The notes beneath the pieces are model-generated. The model was given only the letters and a program-made list of their open reading frames with translations. It made no database searches and was not told the DNA's origin. Below, piece by piece: positions 42,877 through 53,198 of a stretch of 64,000 bases of DNA. Numbering within the stretch: the first letter of the stretch is position 1; the number at the start of each line of letters is the position of its first letter. The stretch comes from Clostridium folliculivorans (GTDB lineage Bacteria > Bacillota > Clostridia > Clostridiales > Clostridiaceae). The position numbers and the translations under genes were made by a program. The stretch covers positions 372,001-436,000 of the forward strand of contig NZ_BQXY01000002.1 in NCBI RefSeq assembly GCF_024341905.1, read 5' to 3'.

Positions 42877-43020
42877 ATGACTCAAAAACTAGGGAAAAAT
42901 AATAGAACCGGAGAAAAATCTTATTATAGAAATAAAAATAATAAATCAGCAGCTAATCCAGTAAATGCTGAATTTAATGAAAATACAAGTATGCCTGTAA
43001 AGCATCTTCCAAAGCAATAA
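42877..43020 (+). CDS. Tiny protein 3 of a three-member family
   Basis: A 47-residue basic protein: MTQKLGKNNRTGEKSYYRNK, then SAANPVNAEFNENTSMPVKH and LPKQ. NPVNxxxxxxxxxxPVKHLP is closest to tiny protein 1 (KKLGDKKAYLNKY matches QKLG...KSYYRNK). A terminator follows, so the three genes may be one transcript. Confidence 0.68.
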   Translation: MTQKLGKNNRTGEKSYYRNKNNKSAANPVNAEFNENTSMPVKHLPKQ

Positions 43021-43057
43021 CATACGAGAAATTTAATGTATATAACTTCACAAGATT

Positions 43058-43084
43058 AGGTAGCTATTATTAGCTACCTTTTTT
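43058..43084 (+). terminator. Terminator of the tiny-protein cluster
   Basis: AGGTAGCTA (43058-43066) pairs with TAGCTACCT (43071-43079), followed by TTTTTT. Confidence 0.85.
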
Positions 43085-43265
43085 ATAGAACTTTTTGACA
43101 TCCATACCTATCTTTAATTCAGGGTGTGTTAAAGAATACTGCTTTAATTAAATAGTTATGAAGGATATGCAATATAATCGCTTTATTTAATAATAATTGT
43201 AAAATTACCAATTAACTTGTATTTATGATATAATCTTTTGAGAAATTATTTTTTTAGGAGGCACT

Positions 43266-43826
43266 ATGAGCAAAGTTTATTTCGTTCGTCATGCACTTCC
43301 AGACTTTAACATACATGACGATTTAATAAGACCTTTAACTGAAGATGGATTAAAATCAGCCCTTAAGGTAACCGATTTTTTGCAAGATAAGAAGATTACT
43401 AAAGCCTACTGTAGTCCTTATAAAAGGTCCATTGATACCATTTTAGATTTCACAAGCAAGAATTGTTTGGAAGTATTAATAATTGATGATTTAAGAGAAA
43501 GAAAGATAAGTAATTCTTGGATTAAAGATTTCCATACCTTTGCCCGTAATCAATGGCAGGATTTTAACTTTAAGTTATCAGAGGGCGAAAGCTTGAAGGA
43601 AGTTCAGAATAGAAATGTACAGGCTTTACATTGTATACTAGAAAAGCATCCACAAGAAAATATTGTGATAGGAACTCATGGGACTGCTCTTGGTACAATT
43701 ATAAATTATTATGATAAAAGCTTTGATTATAATAGTTTTTTGAGAATAATAGATCTAATGCCCTTTATAGTTTGCATAGAATTTGAAGGAACAAGTTTAG
43801 TAAGTTTAGAAGAAATTGTATTGTAA
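43266..43826 (+). CDS. Histidine phosphatase family protein
   Basis: A 186-residue phosphoglycerate-mutase-like phosphatase. The catalytic RHA motif is in VYFVRHALPDF at residues 4-14, and the second histidine lies in NIVIGTHGTALGTII near residue 143; YCSPYKRSIDT is the conserved arginine block. The substrate may be a phosphosugar, nucleotide or protein. ATG 43266 follows AGGAGG. Confidence 0.9.
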   Translation: MSKVYFVRHALPDFNIHDDLIRPLTEDGLKSALKVTDFLQDKKITKAYCSPYKRSIDTILDFTSKNCLEVLIIDDLRERKISNSWIKDFHTFARNQWQDFNFKLSEGESLKEVQNRNVQALHCILEKHPQENIVIGTHGTALGTIINYYDKSFDYNSFLRIIDLMPFIVCIEFEGTSLVSLEEIVL

Positions 43827-43999
43827 CGCTTCCCTTTAATTTATTCTAAAATCACTTCTGTAAGTACAAGCCTGGAATTTCATAATAAATTTTTCTCAAA
43901 TTAAAATAGATTCTTAAAAAATATTGTGTTTTTATATCACACTACTAAACCACCATATTAACTAGAACCTAAAGAACACTTATATTAAAAAATATCAAT

Positions 44000-44036
44000 A
44001 GGCCTACAGAGAAATCGCAAAACTCTGTAGGCCTTT
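44000..44036. terminator. Hairpin terminator
   Basis: AGGCCTACAGAG (44000-44011) pairs with CTCTGTAGGCCT (44023-44034) around an 11-base loop, with TTTAATTT on the plus side. It could end the phosphatase transcript or the transketolase operon, which converge here. Confidence 0.75.
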
Positions 44037-44253
44037 AATTTAAGGTTGAACTCCTCTAAAACTAAAGCTTTTTTAAAATTCTACTGTATTATCAGCAGAG
44101 TTTTAAAAACATATGTTTAATTGTAAAGTTGTTCATATATGGAATTAAAGCAAAATGCTTTAATGGGGGCTAATTTATTATATAGTATAGAATTTATACT
44201 TAGTATAGTGGCTATGTAGCTCACCTAGTTTAATTATAATCCATTTCTATTTT

Positions 44254-46233
44254 TTAAAGTTCTTTTGCAGTTTTAATAACATTATCTACTGTAAAGCCAA
44301 ATTCTTTGAAAAGTATATCTCCAGGTGCTGATGCTCCAAAGGTATCAATTGAAACAACTTTACCATCTAATCCAACATATTTATGCCATCCAAATGATGA
44401 TGCTGCTTCAACTGCAACTCTCTTTCTTACAGCCTTTGGCATTAATTTTTCTTTATATTCTTCTCCTTGAGCTTCAAAAACTTCTAAAGATGGTATTGAA
44501 ATTACTCTTGCATCAATTCCTTCTTCCTTAAGCTTTGATTGAGCTTCGTATATTAACTCAACTTCTGAACCAGTTGCCATAAGAAGCATATCTGGTACTT
44601 CTTTTTCACTATCCTTCAATATATAAGCACCCTTTAAAGCTTCTGGAGATGTTTCATTGTATAAAGGAAGATTTTGTCTTGATAGTACTATGGAAGTAGG
44701 ACCATCTTTTCTTTTTAATGCATGTAGCCATGCAGCAGCAGTTTCCTTTGAATCAGCTGGTCTAAATACATGCATATTAGGTATACTTCTAAGCATTGCT
44801 AATTGTTCAATTGGTTCATGAGTCGGACCATCTTCGCCTACTCCAATACTGTCATGAGTTAAAACGTAAACTACTGGAATCTTCATAAGTGCTGATAGTC
44901 TCATTGAAGCCTTCATATAATCACTGAATACAAAGAAAGTTGAAACGTAAGGCACAAGACCTCCATGTACTGCAATACCATTAGCAATAGCTGCCATTGC
45001 ATGTTCTCTTACTCCGAAGTGAAGATTTCTTCCACTTCTATCTTCTTTAGAGAAATCTCCTTTTCCCTTCATATAAGTTTTTGTAGACGGTGCAAGGTCA
45101 GCAGATCCACCTATTAGGTTAGGTACTAAATCCATTAATCTATTTATAACTTTTTCTGAGGATACTCTTGTAGCAAGCTTACCTTCGAAATTCCAGTATT
45201 CTTCATTTGAAAGTAAATCTGCTTTAACTTCTCCACTATTCCAAAGCTCCCATTCACTAGCAATTTCTGGATATTCCTTCTTATAGCTTTCAAAAAGTTT
45301 GTTCCATTCTTCTTCTACTTTAGTTCCTCTTTCTATAGTTTCACATAAATGTTCTCTAACTTCCTCTGGAACATGGAATTCTTCTTCATAACTCCAACCT
45401 AAGAATTCCTTAGCCTTTTTAATATTTTCAACACCTAGAGGTTCTCCATGAACTGAAGAAGTTCCTGCTTTAGGTGAGCCATATCCTATTACTGTCTTTA
45501 CTATAACTAACGATGGCTTTTCAGTTTCTTTTTTAGCTTCTTCTAGAGCCTTTGTAATTGCAGCAACATCATTTCCGTCTTCTACTGTAAGTACTTGCCA
45601 TCCATATGCTGCATACCTTGCTCCAACATCTTCTCTGAAGGCTATATCTGTATCTCCTTCTATAGAGATTTTATTTGAGTCATATAATACTATGAGTTTA
45701 CCTAATCCTAGAGTGGCAGCTAGTGAAGCACCTTCACCAGTTATACCTTCCATCATATCACCATCACCAGATAAAGCATAAGTGTAGTGATTAACGATTT
45801 CATAACCAGGTCTATTGAACTTTTTAGCTAAAAAGCTTTCAGCCATAGCCATACCAACTGAATTAACTTGCCCTTGACCTAGAGGTCCAGTAGTTATTTC
45901 AACCCCTACAGTGTGACCATACTCTGGATGCCCTGGAGTCTTACTATCCTTTTGTCTAAAATTCTTTAAATCATCAACTGTAAGTCCATATCCATATAAG
46001 TGTAAAAGTGAGTATAAAAGCATTGAACCATGTCCAGCTGATAGTACAAATCTGTCTCTGTCGAACCATTTAGGATTCTTAGGACTATGTTTCATAACCT
46101 TATCAAAAATGGCATATGCCATTGGAGCCGCTCCCATTGGCAATCCAGGATGACCTGAATTAGCTTTTTGTACAGCTTCTGCTGAAAGTAATCTTATAGA
46201 GTCTACGGTTAAATTATCAATATTTTTACTCAT
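44254..46233 (-). CDS. tkt: Transketolase
   Basis: A 659-residue thiamin-diphosphate enzyme moving two-carbon units in the pentose phosphate pathway. Motifs: [19 protein letters not shown], the GDGDMMEG cofactor motif near residue 150, [14 protein letters not shown], and the pyrimidine-domain [18 protein letters not shown]. The longer frame starts at 46275 inside the preceding gene; ATG 46233 follows GGAGGAGATAG and is 16 bases after the transaldolase stop. It lies in the arabinose island, where it uses xylulose-5-phosphate. Confidence 0.96.
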   Translation of the reverse strand: MSKNIDNLTVDSIRLLSAEAVQKANSGHPGLPMGAAPMAYAIFDKVMKHSPKNPKWFDRDRFVLSAGHGSMLLYSLLHLYGYGLTVDDLKNFRQKDSKTPGHPEYGHTVGVEITTGPLGQGQVNSVGMAMAESFLAKKFNRPGYEIVNHYTYALSGDGDMMEGITGEGASLAATLGLGKLIVLYDSNKISIEGDTDIAFREDVGARYAAYGWQVLTVEDGNDVAAITKALEEAKKETEKPSLVIVKTVIGYGSPKAGTSSVHGEPLGVENIKKAKEFLGWSYEEEFHVPEEVREHLCETIERGTKVEEEWNKLFESYKKEYPEIASEWELWNSGEVKADLLSNEEYWNFEGKLATRVSSEKVINRLMDLVPNLIGGSADLAPSTKTYMKGKGDFSKEDRSGRNLHFGVREHAMAAIANGIAVHGGLVPYVSTFFVFSDYMKASMRLSALMKIPVVYVLTHDSIGVGEDGPTHEPIEQLAMLRSIPNMHVFRPADSKETAAAWLHALKRKDGPTSIVLSRQNLPLYNETSPEALKGAYILKDSEKEVPDMLLMATGSEVELIYEAQSKLKEEGIDARVISIPSLEVFEAQGEEYKEKLMPKAVRKRVAVEAASSFGWHKYVGLDGKVVSIDTFGASAPGDILFKEFGFTVDNVIKTAKEL

Positions 46234-46249
46234 TCTATCTCCTCCGTTT

Positions 46250-46894
46250 TTATCCAAATATAGCTTTCCAGTCATTCATGAACTTTTCTATACCGCTATC
46301 TGTTAATGGATGCTTAATCATTTGGTTTATAACACCAAATGGTACTGTTGCAATATGAGCACCCGCTTTAGCAGAATCGATTATATGTGTAGGATTTCTT
46401 ATACTTGCAGCTATTATTTCTGTCTTTATATTATGCACATTAAATATAGTAGTTATCGCTTCAATTAAGTCCATTGGGTTCGTAGTAATATCATCTAATC
46501 TTCCAAGGAAAGGACTTACGTAAGTAGCTCCTGCTCTTGCAGCAAGTAACGCTTGACCTGGGTTAAATATTAAAGTTACATTGGTTTTAATTCCTTCGCT
46601 TGCTAATACCTTTGTAGCTTTTAAACCTTCAGCAGTCATAGGTATCTTAACAATCATGTTTGGATGAATTTTAGCAATTTCTCTTCCTTCTTTAACCATA
46701 CCTTCTTTTTCAAGACTTATTACTTCCCCACTTATTGGGCCATCTACTATTGAAGTGATTTCTTTAATAACTTCGTTAAAATCTCTACCTTCCTTTGCAA
46801 TTAGGCTTGGATTTGTGGTTACACCACATATAACTCCCATCTCATTTGCTTCTCTAATCTCATTAACATTAGCTGTATCTAAAAATAATTTCAT
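46250..46894 (-). CDS. tal: Transaldolase (small TalC/FSA-like type)
   Basis: A 214-residue transaldolase of the small fructose-6-phosphate aldolase-like group: [36 protein letters not shown], the Schiff-base Lys in [11 protein letters not shown] near residue 83, and GRLDDI. It moves a three-carbon unit between sedoheptulose-7-phosphate and glyceraldehyde-3-phosphate. It is co-directional with tkt and follows araD by 123 bases, forming the carbon-recycling part of the island. Confidence 0.93.
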   Translation of the reverse strand: MKLFLDTANVNEIREANEMGVICGVTTNPSLIAKEGRDFNEVIKEITSIVDGPISGEVISLEKEGMVKEGREIAKIHPNMIVKIPMTAEGLKATKVLASEGIKTNVTLIFNPGQALLAARAGATYVSPFLGRLDDITTNPMDLIEAITTIFNVHNIKTEIIAASIRNPTHIIDSAKAGAHIATVPFGVINQMIKHPLTDSGIEKFMNDWKAIFG

Positions 46895-47017
46895 AATTCC
46901 GACTCCTTTTTATTATACACTTTATTTTCCATAATACTTAAAGTAAATGTTATTTTTATATAAAATATAATTTATACATATATTTATCTAGATTTAACTT
47001 TCAAAACAATAACGCAC

Positions 47018-47707
47018 CTATTTTTGACCGTAGTAAGCATTACTTCCATGCTTCCGGTAATAGTGCTTGTCTAACAAAAATTGATCTAAACTTCCTATTT
47101 CTTTATTTAAAGTAACAGTATGATAAGCCATGTTACAAGTCTCTTCTAGAACAACAGAATTTACAACTGCATCCTTTGGAGTTTTTCCCCACGTAAAAGG
47201 TGCATGACAGCTTACAAGTACTCCTGGAATAGCCATAACTTCTCTATCTCCTAAAGTTTCAATTATTACTTTCCCTGTATTTCCTTCATAATCCCCTGCT
47301 ATTTCTGCTTCAGTAAGTTTTCTAGTACAAGGGATATTACCATAGAAATGATCTGCGTGAGTTGTACCTAGTGCTGGCATTTCCATAGAAGCTTGTGCCC
47401 ATATAGTGGCCCATGTAGAGTGAGTATGAACAATACCACCCATATCTTTATATCTTTTATAAAGTTCTATATGAGTTGGGGTATCAGATGAAGGTCTTAA
47501 ATCTCCTTCTACTATATTTCCTTCTAAGTCAAGAACTACTAATTTATCAATAGTTAACTCCTCATAAGGAACTCCGCTTGGTTTAATTACAATTAAATTC
47601 TTTTCTCTATCTATTCCACTTACATTCCCCCATGTGAATTTAACAAGGTTGTATTGTGGAAGCATAAGATTGGCTTCTAAAACCTGCTTTTTTAATTCTT
47701 CTAACAT
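47018..47707 (-). CDS. araD: L-ribulose-5-phosphate 4-epimerase
   Basis: A 229-residue zinc enzyme converting L-ribulose-5-phosphate to D-xylulose-5-phosphate. Zinc ligands are the His in [12 protein letters not shown] and in THADHFYG; the N-terminal TWGNVSGID block binds phosphate; the C-terminus [14 protein letters not shown] is typical of AraD. ATG 47707 has a GGAGGT site. An AraR box and promoter lie 200-250 bases upstream. AraB (kinase) is not present next to it. Confidence 0.95.
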   Translation of the reverse strand: MLEELKKQVLEANLMLPQYNLVKFTWGNVSGIDREKNLIVIKPSGVPYEELTIDKLVVLDLEGNIVEGDLRPSSDTPTHIELYKRYKDMGGIVHTHSTWATIWAQASMEMPALGTTHADHFYGNIPCTRKLTEAEIAGDYEGNTGKVIIETLGDREVMAIPGVLVSCHAPFTWGKTPKDAVVNSVVLEETCNMAYHTVTLNKEIGSLDQFLLDKHYYRKHGSNAYYGQK

Positions 47708-47902
47708 TTTTACCTCCTTTAGATAAATAAGATGATATATAGATTACAGATAGCCTAGCAGTTAATCTGAATTACTAATACGTAAAAACTAAAAAGTTAC
47801 CTATAAAACACCTATCAGATTACGTTATTTTAAACCTTTTCAAATTGATAAGTACTTAATACCTAAATACAAAAAACCTTTCTATTATAGAACTCTTTTT
47901 TC

Positions 47903-47955
47903 ATAATAAAAGTCTATCGTTATTCATACAAATACCCTTTATTGTACGTACAAAT
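47903..47955 (-). promoter_or_regulatory. araD promoter with AraR box
   Basis: On the minus strand TTGTAT (47931-47926), 17 bases, TATTAT (47908-47903). The box ATTGTACGTACAAAT (47941-47955) and an ATTTGTATGAAT half-site overlapping the -35 match the AraR operator pattern. Confidence 0.7.
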
Positions 47956-48026
47956 ATCTTTAAAAAAATATATGTAAAATACATTAGCTTAGCCTTTTAC
48001 AGCTAGCTAATTATATTTTAAGCAAA

Positions 48027-49112
48027 TTAAAGTCCTGTGGTGGACGCTCTAACTATTAGTTCCGGTTTATATACGTAGGAACTATGATCAACTCTTCCTT
48101 CAATTACATCCATGAGCATTCTTGAAGCTTTTCTTCCAAGATCTTCTTTTGGATGCCTTATTGTTGTTAGTTTTACTTCTGTAGCAGTAGCAATGTAAGA
48201 ATCATCATACCCTACTAACGCTATATCTTCTGGTACTCTAAGGCCTTCTTCTCTGATTGCTTGAAGCGCTTGAACAGCTATTTGATCGTTATAACAAACA
48301 ATTGCTGTTGGTCTATCTTTTCTTCTAAGAAGTCCGTTAGTAAACTCTTGAGGAAAATATTCTTTTTCCTTAGTACCATACTTTCCAATATTATGGTCAT
48401 TGGTAGTAATTTCTTTTTCCTTAAGTGCTTTTAAATATCCAACTTCTCTATTTAACCCTTGCAAGTCATCATTTTTAAAAATGCCAGCAATATTTTTATG
48501 ACCAATCTGAAGAAGATATTTAGTTAATATGTATGCACCTTCTACATCATCCATACCAACGAAAGGTCCACTAAGCTCCTTATACTTACTATTAATCATT
48601 ATATAAGGAATATTTCTTTTTTCTAACTCTCTATAATAAGCTAAATTTGTATTTTCTGCTGCACTCATAGTAGGTTCAACTATAAGACCAGCCACTCCAT
48701 TTTCAATTATTTTCTCTAAGCACTCTTTTTCTTTTTGCTTCTCATTGTTTGTATTGTAGAGAAGTAGATTGTAACCAGCAGAACTTAAAACCTCTTCTAT
48801 TCCAGATATTATTGAAGGAAAAATATAGTTTGATATATAAGTAGTTAAAACTGCAATTGTCTTCTGCTCGTTTGACTTATTCTTCTCACTATAACTACAA
48901 AAGGTTCCTTTGCCTTGTTCCCTCTTTATGTAGCCATTATTTTCTAATTCCATAAAAGCTTGCCTTACTGTGTGTCTACTTACAGAAAACTTATCAACAA
49001 TTTCATTTTCAGTTAAAAGTTGATCACCATAGGCAATTCTTCCTTCTTCCATTTCTTTCTTAAAAAAGGACGCTATCTGCATGTATTTTGATATTTTTGC
49101 TTCTTCACGCAT
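48027..49112 (-). CDS. araR: Arabinose repressor, GntR/LacI chimera
   Basis: A 361-residue repressor. The N-terminal GntR winged helix (residues about 5-70: KYMQIASFFKKEMEEGRIAYGDQLLTENEIVDKFSVSRHTVRQAFMELE) is joined to a LacI/GalR-type periplasmic-binding fold (IAVLTTYISNYIFPSIISGIEEVL ... VGYDDSYIATATEVKLTTIRHPKEDLG). This fusion is the mark of AraR. It should bind the TTGTACGTACAA boxes and release them with arabinose. ATG 49112 follows GAGGAG. Divergent from araA; a box overlaps its own 5' region. Confidence 0.94.
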   Translation of the reverse strand: MREEAKISKYMQIASFFKKEMEEGRIAYGDQLLTENEIVDKFSVSRHTVRQAFMELENNGYIKREQGKGTFCSYSEKNKSNEQKTIAVLTTYISNYIFPSIISGIEEVLSSAGYNLLLYNTNNEKQKEKECLEKIIENGVAGLIVEPTMSAAENTNLAYYRELEKRNIPYIMINSKYKELSGPFVGMDDVEGAYILTKYLLQIGHKNIAGIFKNDDLQGLNREVGYLKALKEKEITTNDHNIGKYGTKEKEYFPQEFTNGLLRRKDRPTAIVCYNDQIAVQALQAIREEGLRVPEDIALVGYDDSYIATATEVKLTTIRHPKEDLGRKASRMLMDVIEGRVDHSSYVYKPELIVRASTTGL

Positions 49113-49133
49113 ATAGTTATTTCTCCTCAAATT

Positions 49134-49147
49134 ATTTGTACGTATGT
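49134..49147 (-). promoter_or_regulatory. AraR-like box before araR
   Basis: ATTTGTACGTATGT, an AraR-type half-palindrome 22 bases from the araR start, consistent with autoregulation. Confidence 0.6.
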
Positions 49148-49241
49148 CCTATAATTCTATTTTATAACAATATTTCTTTATGTCAATGCCTATAAACCCT
49201 AAAACTCTAAAAAAATAATATTTATTTTCTTAATATTTATA

Positions 49242-49320
49242 TTGAAATAAAATAATAAAAGGTTTACAATATACTCAAATGGTACGTACAAATTCTAAAT
49301 TTCATTGCAAATTTGTATGT
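49242..49320 (+). promoter_or_regulatory. araA promoter and AraR boxes
   Basis: TTGAAA (49242-49247), 17 bases, TACAAT (49265-49270). TGGTACGTACAAAT (49280-49293) covers the start of transcription and ATTTGTATGT (49311-49320) lies further downstream. Confidence 0.72.
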
Positions 49321-49360
49321 TTATTACTTAATATAACTTAACTAAAAGGGAGGATGTAAA

Positions 49361-50851
49361 ATGCTTAAAACAAAACCTTATGAATTTTGGTTTGTAACAG
49401 GTAGTCAACATTTATACGGAGAGGAAACACTTAAAGAGGTAGAAGACCATTCTAAAGAAATAGCTGAAAATTTAAACGAAAAATTAGGATCACAACATAA
49501 AATTGTTTTTAAAAAAATACTAACTAGCTCAAGTTCAATAGCTAAGTTATGTATAGATGCAAATTCAGATGAAAACTGTGCAGGTATAATAACTTGGATG
49601 CATACTTTTTCACCTGCAAAGATGTGGATAGCTGGATTACAACAACTAAATAAACCACTTCTTCACTTACACACTCAATACAATCGTGAAATTCCATGGA
49701 GCACTATGGATATGGACTTCATGAACACTAATCAATCAGCTCACGGAGATAGAGAATATGGTTTTATCGGAGCTAGAATGCAAGTTAAAAGAAAAATTGT
49801 TGTAGGTCATTGGCAAGACGAAGATGTTCTAGCTAAAATAGCAAGTTGGACAAGGGTTTCTGTTGCATTTGTTGAAGGTAAAACTCTAAAGGTTGCTCGT
49901 TTTGGTGATAACATGAGAAATGTTGCTGTAACTGAAGGTGACAAGGTTGAAGCTCAAATCAAATTAGGCTGGGAAGTTCATGCTTATGGAATCTGTGATT
50001 TAGTAGATGAAATGGCTACAATCACTGAAGAGCAAGTAGATGAATTAATGAAAGAGTATGAAAGCGAATACGACTTTGCTGAAGATTTACTCGTTCCTGG
50101 TCCAAAGAGAGATGCTGTTAGAGAGCAAGCTAAGATCGAATTAGGTCTTGAATCTTTCCTTGTAAGAGGCAGCTTTAGCGCATTCACAACTAACTTTGAA
50201 GACTTACATGGAATGAAACAACTTCCTGGTCTTGCTGCTCAACACTTAATGGCTAAGGGCTATGGCTTTGGAGGCGAAGGTGATTGGAAGACAGCTGCAC
50301 TAGTTCGTGTTATGAAGATAATGGCCGAAAACAAAGGCACTGCTTTCATGGAGGATTACACTTATCACTTAGAACAAGGAAATGAATTAATTTTAGGCGC
50401 ACACATGTTAGAAGTTTGCCCAACAATTGCTGCAACAAAACCTAGAATTGAAGTTCACCATCTAGGAATAGGTGACAAAGAAGATCCAGCAAGATTAGTA
50501 TTTGATGGAGCTGCAGGTTCAGGTCTTTGTGCTTCCCTACTTGATATGGGTAACCGCTTTAGATTATTAATAAATGAAGTTGAAGCTGTTAAGATAGAAA
50601 AAGAGTTACCTAAACTTCCAGTTGCAAGAATTCTTTGGAAGCCACTTCCTTCATTAAAGGAATCAGCTGAAGCATGGATACTTGCTGGTGGAGCTCATCA
50701 TACTAGTTTCTCCTTCGAAGTAACTACTGATCAATTATTAGATTATGCTGAAATGATTGGAATGGAAACTCTTATCATAGATGCTGACACTAAAATTCGT
50801 GATTTCAGAAACCAAATACTTTGGAATGACGTTGCTTGGAAATTAAGATAG
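49361..50851 (+). CDS. araA: L-arabinose isomerase
   Basis: A 496-residue enzyme converting L-arabinose to L-ribulose. It begins PYEFWFVTGSQHLYGEE as usual for AraA and has HTFSPAKMWIAGLQ, QSAHGDREYGFIGARM and a catalytic region GFGGEGDWKTAALVR with the metal-binding Glu. Length is normal. ATG 49361 follows AAGGGAGGATG. It is divergent from araR and monocistronic, ended by a GC-rich hairpin. Confidence 0.96.
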   Translation: MLKTKPYEFWFVTGSQHLYGEETLKEVEDHSKEIAENLNEKLGSQHKIVFKKILTSSSSIAKLCIDANSDENCAGIITWMHTFSPAKMWIAGLQQLNKPLLHLHTQYNREIPWSTMDMDFMNTNQSAHGDREYGFIGARMQVKRKIVVGHWQDEDVLAKIASWTRVSVAFVEGKTLKVARFGDNMRNVAVTEGDKVEAQIKLGWEVHAYGICDLVDEMATITEEQVDELMKEYESEYDFAEDLLVPGPKRDAVREQAKIELGLESFLVRGSFSAFTTNFEDLHGMKQLPGLAAQHLMAKGYGFGGEGDWKTAALVRVMKIMAENKGTAFMEDYTYHLEQGNELILGAHMLEVCPTIAATKPRIEVHHLGIGDKEDPARLVFDGAAGSGLCASLLDMGNRFRLLINEVEAVKIEKELPKLPVARILWKPLPSLKESAEAWILAGGAHHTSFSFEVTTDQLLDYAEMIGMETLIIDADTKIRDFRNQILWNDVAWKLR

Positions 50852-50893
50852 TTTCCCCCTATACTTCTAGAAATAAATCTTAATATATTTAAT

Positions 50894-50923
50894 CCCCAGC
50901 ATCATTAAATAATGATGCTGGGG
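50894..50923 (+). terminator. Terminator hairpin of araA
   Basis: CCCCAGCATCATTA pairs perfectly with TAATGATGCTGGGG around AA. It is a strong stem, but only a short T run follows. Confidence 0.7.
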
Positions 50924-51077
50924 TGATAAAAATCTAACAAATGCTAAAGCATTTCTATTCATGTTATAATAATATAAATTTATTTTAGTATTTAAGTCTA
51001 ATTATACATAAGAAAATATAGTTTAATTTCAATACTAAAATCAGTTTATATAATATTTTAAGATGCGGAGTGATATT

Positions 51078-51755
51078 ATGGCTAACAATAACGATTTCGG
51101 AGATAGCAATTTAAGCAAAGTACTTAACTATGTTCATTGGTTTTTCATTACGAATATTTACTTCTTTTTATGTAATATTCTATTTATCATATGTGCATAT
51201 ACTGTTGAAATAAAATTTGACAATATATTGGTGTTTTTAATTGCTCTAATCCCTACTGGTCCATCAATTACTGCAGTGTGCTCTTCTATGGGTAAGATAG
51301 TTAGAGAAAAATATTTGGATACAACGAAAGATTTTTTTAGAGCCTATAAAGATAATTTCTTTTCTTCAATGAAATTGTGGATTTTATTTCTTTTAACCAC
51401 TTTCATTCTACTACTTGATATAAAATTATGTTTTATAAATAAAAGCTTTTTATTTTTATTAATACCAACTGTTATAATTTTGTTTCTGCTAATTTTGATT
51501 TTTTCATATGCCTTCCCTATATTATCAAGGTTTAGCATGAAGACAATTGATATAATCAAATTATCCATTTATTTAGCACTAAAAAACCCTTTTGTTTCAT
51601 TAATTAATATAGCAGTACTTATTGTAGCTACCCTCTTATTTATTGAAGGAAGAGGTATAATCGGTCTATTCTTAGGAAGCCTAGCCGCATATGGCATAGT
51701 ATTTAATATGAGAAAAGTATTCGATTATGTAGAAAAAAAATTTATAAGCCCATAA
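51078..51755 (+). CDS. YesL/DUF624-family membrane protein
   Basis: A 225-residue membrane protein with about five helices. The N-terminal block (LSKVLNYVHWFFITNIYFFLCNILF) and the LIPTGPSITAVCSSMGKIVREK loop match the YesL (DUF624) family. Members are common in Firmicute polysaccharide-use loci but have no known activity. ATG 51078 follows GGAGTGATATT. It lies between araA and an ArsR-type regulator, supporting a role in the arabinan island. Confidence 0.8.
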   Translation: MANNNDFGDSNLSKVLNYVHWFFITNIYFFLCNILFIICAYTVEIKFDNILVFLIALIPTGPSITAVCSSMGKIVREKYLDTTKDFFRAYKDNFFSSMKLWILFLLTTFILLLDIKLCFINKSFLFLLIPTVIILFLLILIFSYAFPILSRFSMKTIDIIKLSIYLALKNPFVSLINIAVLIVATLLFIEGRGIIGLFLGSLAAYGIVFNMRKVFDYVEKKFISP

Positions 51756-51776
51756 GTTATTCATTATATATAAAAA

Positions 51777-51808
51777 TATGAAGTCACGTAAAAGTGCTTC
51801 ATATTTTT
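51777..51808 (+). terminator. Terminator of the YesL-type gene
   Basis: ATGAAG pairs with CTTCAT with a CAC/GTG inner helix, followed by ATTTTTTTAT. Confidence 0.75.
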
Positions 51809-52274
51809 TTATCTCTATACCACACTATATATAACTCTTTAAACCAAACTCTTTATTTGGTATAACGCCTTATATATCATATATTAATATTAATTATTTA
51901 ACGAAATGATTTAATAATATTAAATAATAAAGTGATATTAAATAGCTCTTAATTTTTCACCAAATATCCAGCAACTATTTTACCTTTATCTAAATATGTG
52001 AAAATATGTTATATTTGTTAGTGTAAATGATTAAACAATTGCTATTACTGTATACTTTATCTTTTTTTCTTTAGAAAATGAAATTTTATTTTAGAAAAAC
52101 TTAAAATATTATTTCATTATTTTCCGCAAAATAGTATAATAATGTAAGAGTAGTAGATTTAATTTAAATATAATTTTAAAAGCATGCAATAATTCTTTCG
52201 ATAGTAATTTCTTTATAGATACTTTCATTGAGTTTATAGCAAAAAATTTTATTAATACTATAGAGGAGAATATC
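51809..52274. other. Intergenic, nothing firm
   Basis: Gene-free AT-rich stretch before the ArsR-type regulator. No AraR box or repeat copy was seen. Confidence 0.4.
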
Positions 52275-53192
52275 ATGATACACATAACTGACTTAAAAGA
52301 AAGCTTACCTTTATTCAAAGCTTTAAGCTCTGATATAAGGGTGCAGATAATTGAACTTCTTTCAGAACATAAACAATTAAACATGAATGAATTGGCAGAA
52401 AAACTTCAACTTACTAATGGTGCTGTAACAATGCACATAAAGAAATTAGAAGAATGTGGTTTAATAAAAACTAATACCTTAACTGCCAAACACGGGATCC
52501 AAAAAATTTGTTATCTACATGAAGATAAATTTGTAATCGACATAGGAACTCAAGATATAGAAAATTCCTATGAATTAGAAATAGGAATAGGCCACTATTC
52601 ATCTTATGAGATTTCCCCTACATGCGGCATTGCCACAAAAGAAAGACTTATTGGTGAAGTTGACAATCCTAGTTATTTCGCTGATCCAGAAAGAATTAAT
52701 GCAGATATCTTATGGTTTACCAAGGGTTTTATAGAATATAGAATTCCAAATTATTTAAAACCAGGTCAAGAGTTTTCTGAAATACAAATATCTATGGAAA
52801 TAAGTTCTGAGGCACCTGGAAACTGCAATATTTGGCCTTCAGATATTCATTTCATACTAAATAACATAAATGTAGGTAGCTGGACCAGTCCTGGAGATTA
52901 CGCAGATAGCAAAGGAATCTTAACCCCATCTTGGTGGTTCCCAAACTGGAATCAATATGGATTACTAAAACTCTTAACAATCAACAAATTTGGTACATTT
53001 ATTGATGGATTAAAAATATCAGACACTACAATAGAAGATATTAATTTAAATTATAAGAGCGATTTAATATTAAAGATGGCTGTTCCTGAGGAAACAAAAC
53101 ATGTAGGAGGCTTAACCATCTTTGGCAAAAACTTCGGAAATTATAATCAAGGGTTAAATGTAAGAGTTGTTTATGATGTACTTAATGATTAA
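52275..53192 (+). CDS. ArsR-type regulator with large beta-rich C-terminal domain
   Basis: A 305-residue regulator. Residues 10-85 form a winged helix (SSDIRVQIIELLSEHKQLNMNELAEKLQLTNGAVTMHIKKLEECGLI). The remaining 220 residues are beta-rich with many Trp/Tyr (NIWPSDIHFILNNINVGSW, WWFPNWNQYG), looking like a carbohydrate-binding or cupin/jelly-roll sensor rather than an ArsR metal site; the ArsR metal Cys motifs are absent. Next to arabinan genes, a sugar-responsive activator or repressor is likely. It ends in the first hairpin of a repeat copy. Confidence 0.8.
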   Translation: MIHITDLKESLPLFKALSSDIRVQIIELLSEHKQLNMNELAEKLQLTNGAVTMHIKKLEECGLIKTNTLTAKHGIQKICYLHEDKFVIDIGTQDIENSYELEIGIGHYSSYEISPTCGIATKERLIGEVDNPSYFADPERINADILWFTKGFIEYRIPNYLKPGQEFSEIQISMEISSEAPGNCNIWPSDIHFILNNINVGSWTSPGDYADSKGILTPSWWFPNWNQYGLLKLLTINKFGTFIDGLKISDTTIEDINLNYKSDLILKMAVPEETKHVGGLTIFGKNFGNYNQGLNVRVVYDVLND

Positions 53193-53198
53193 TAGCAA

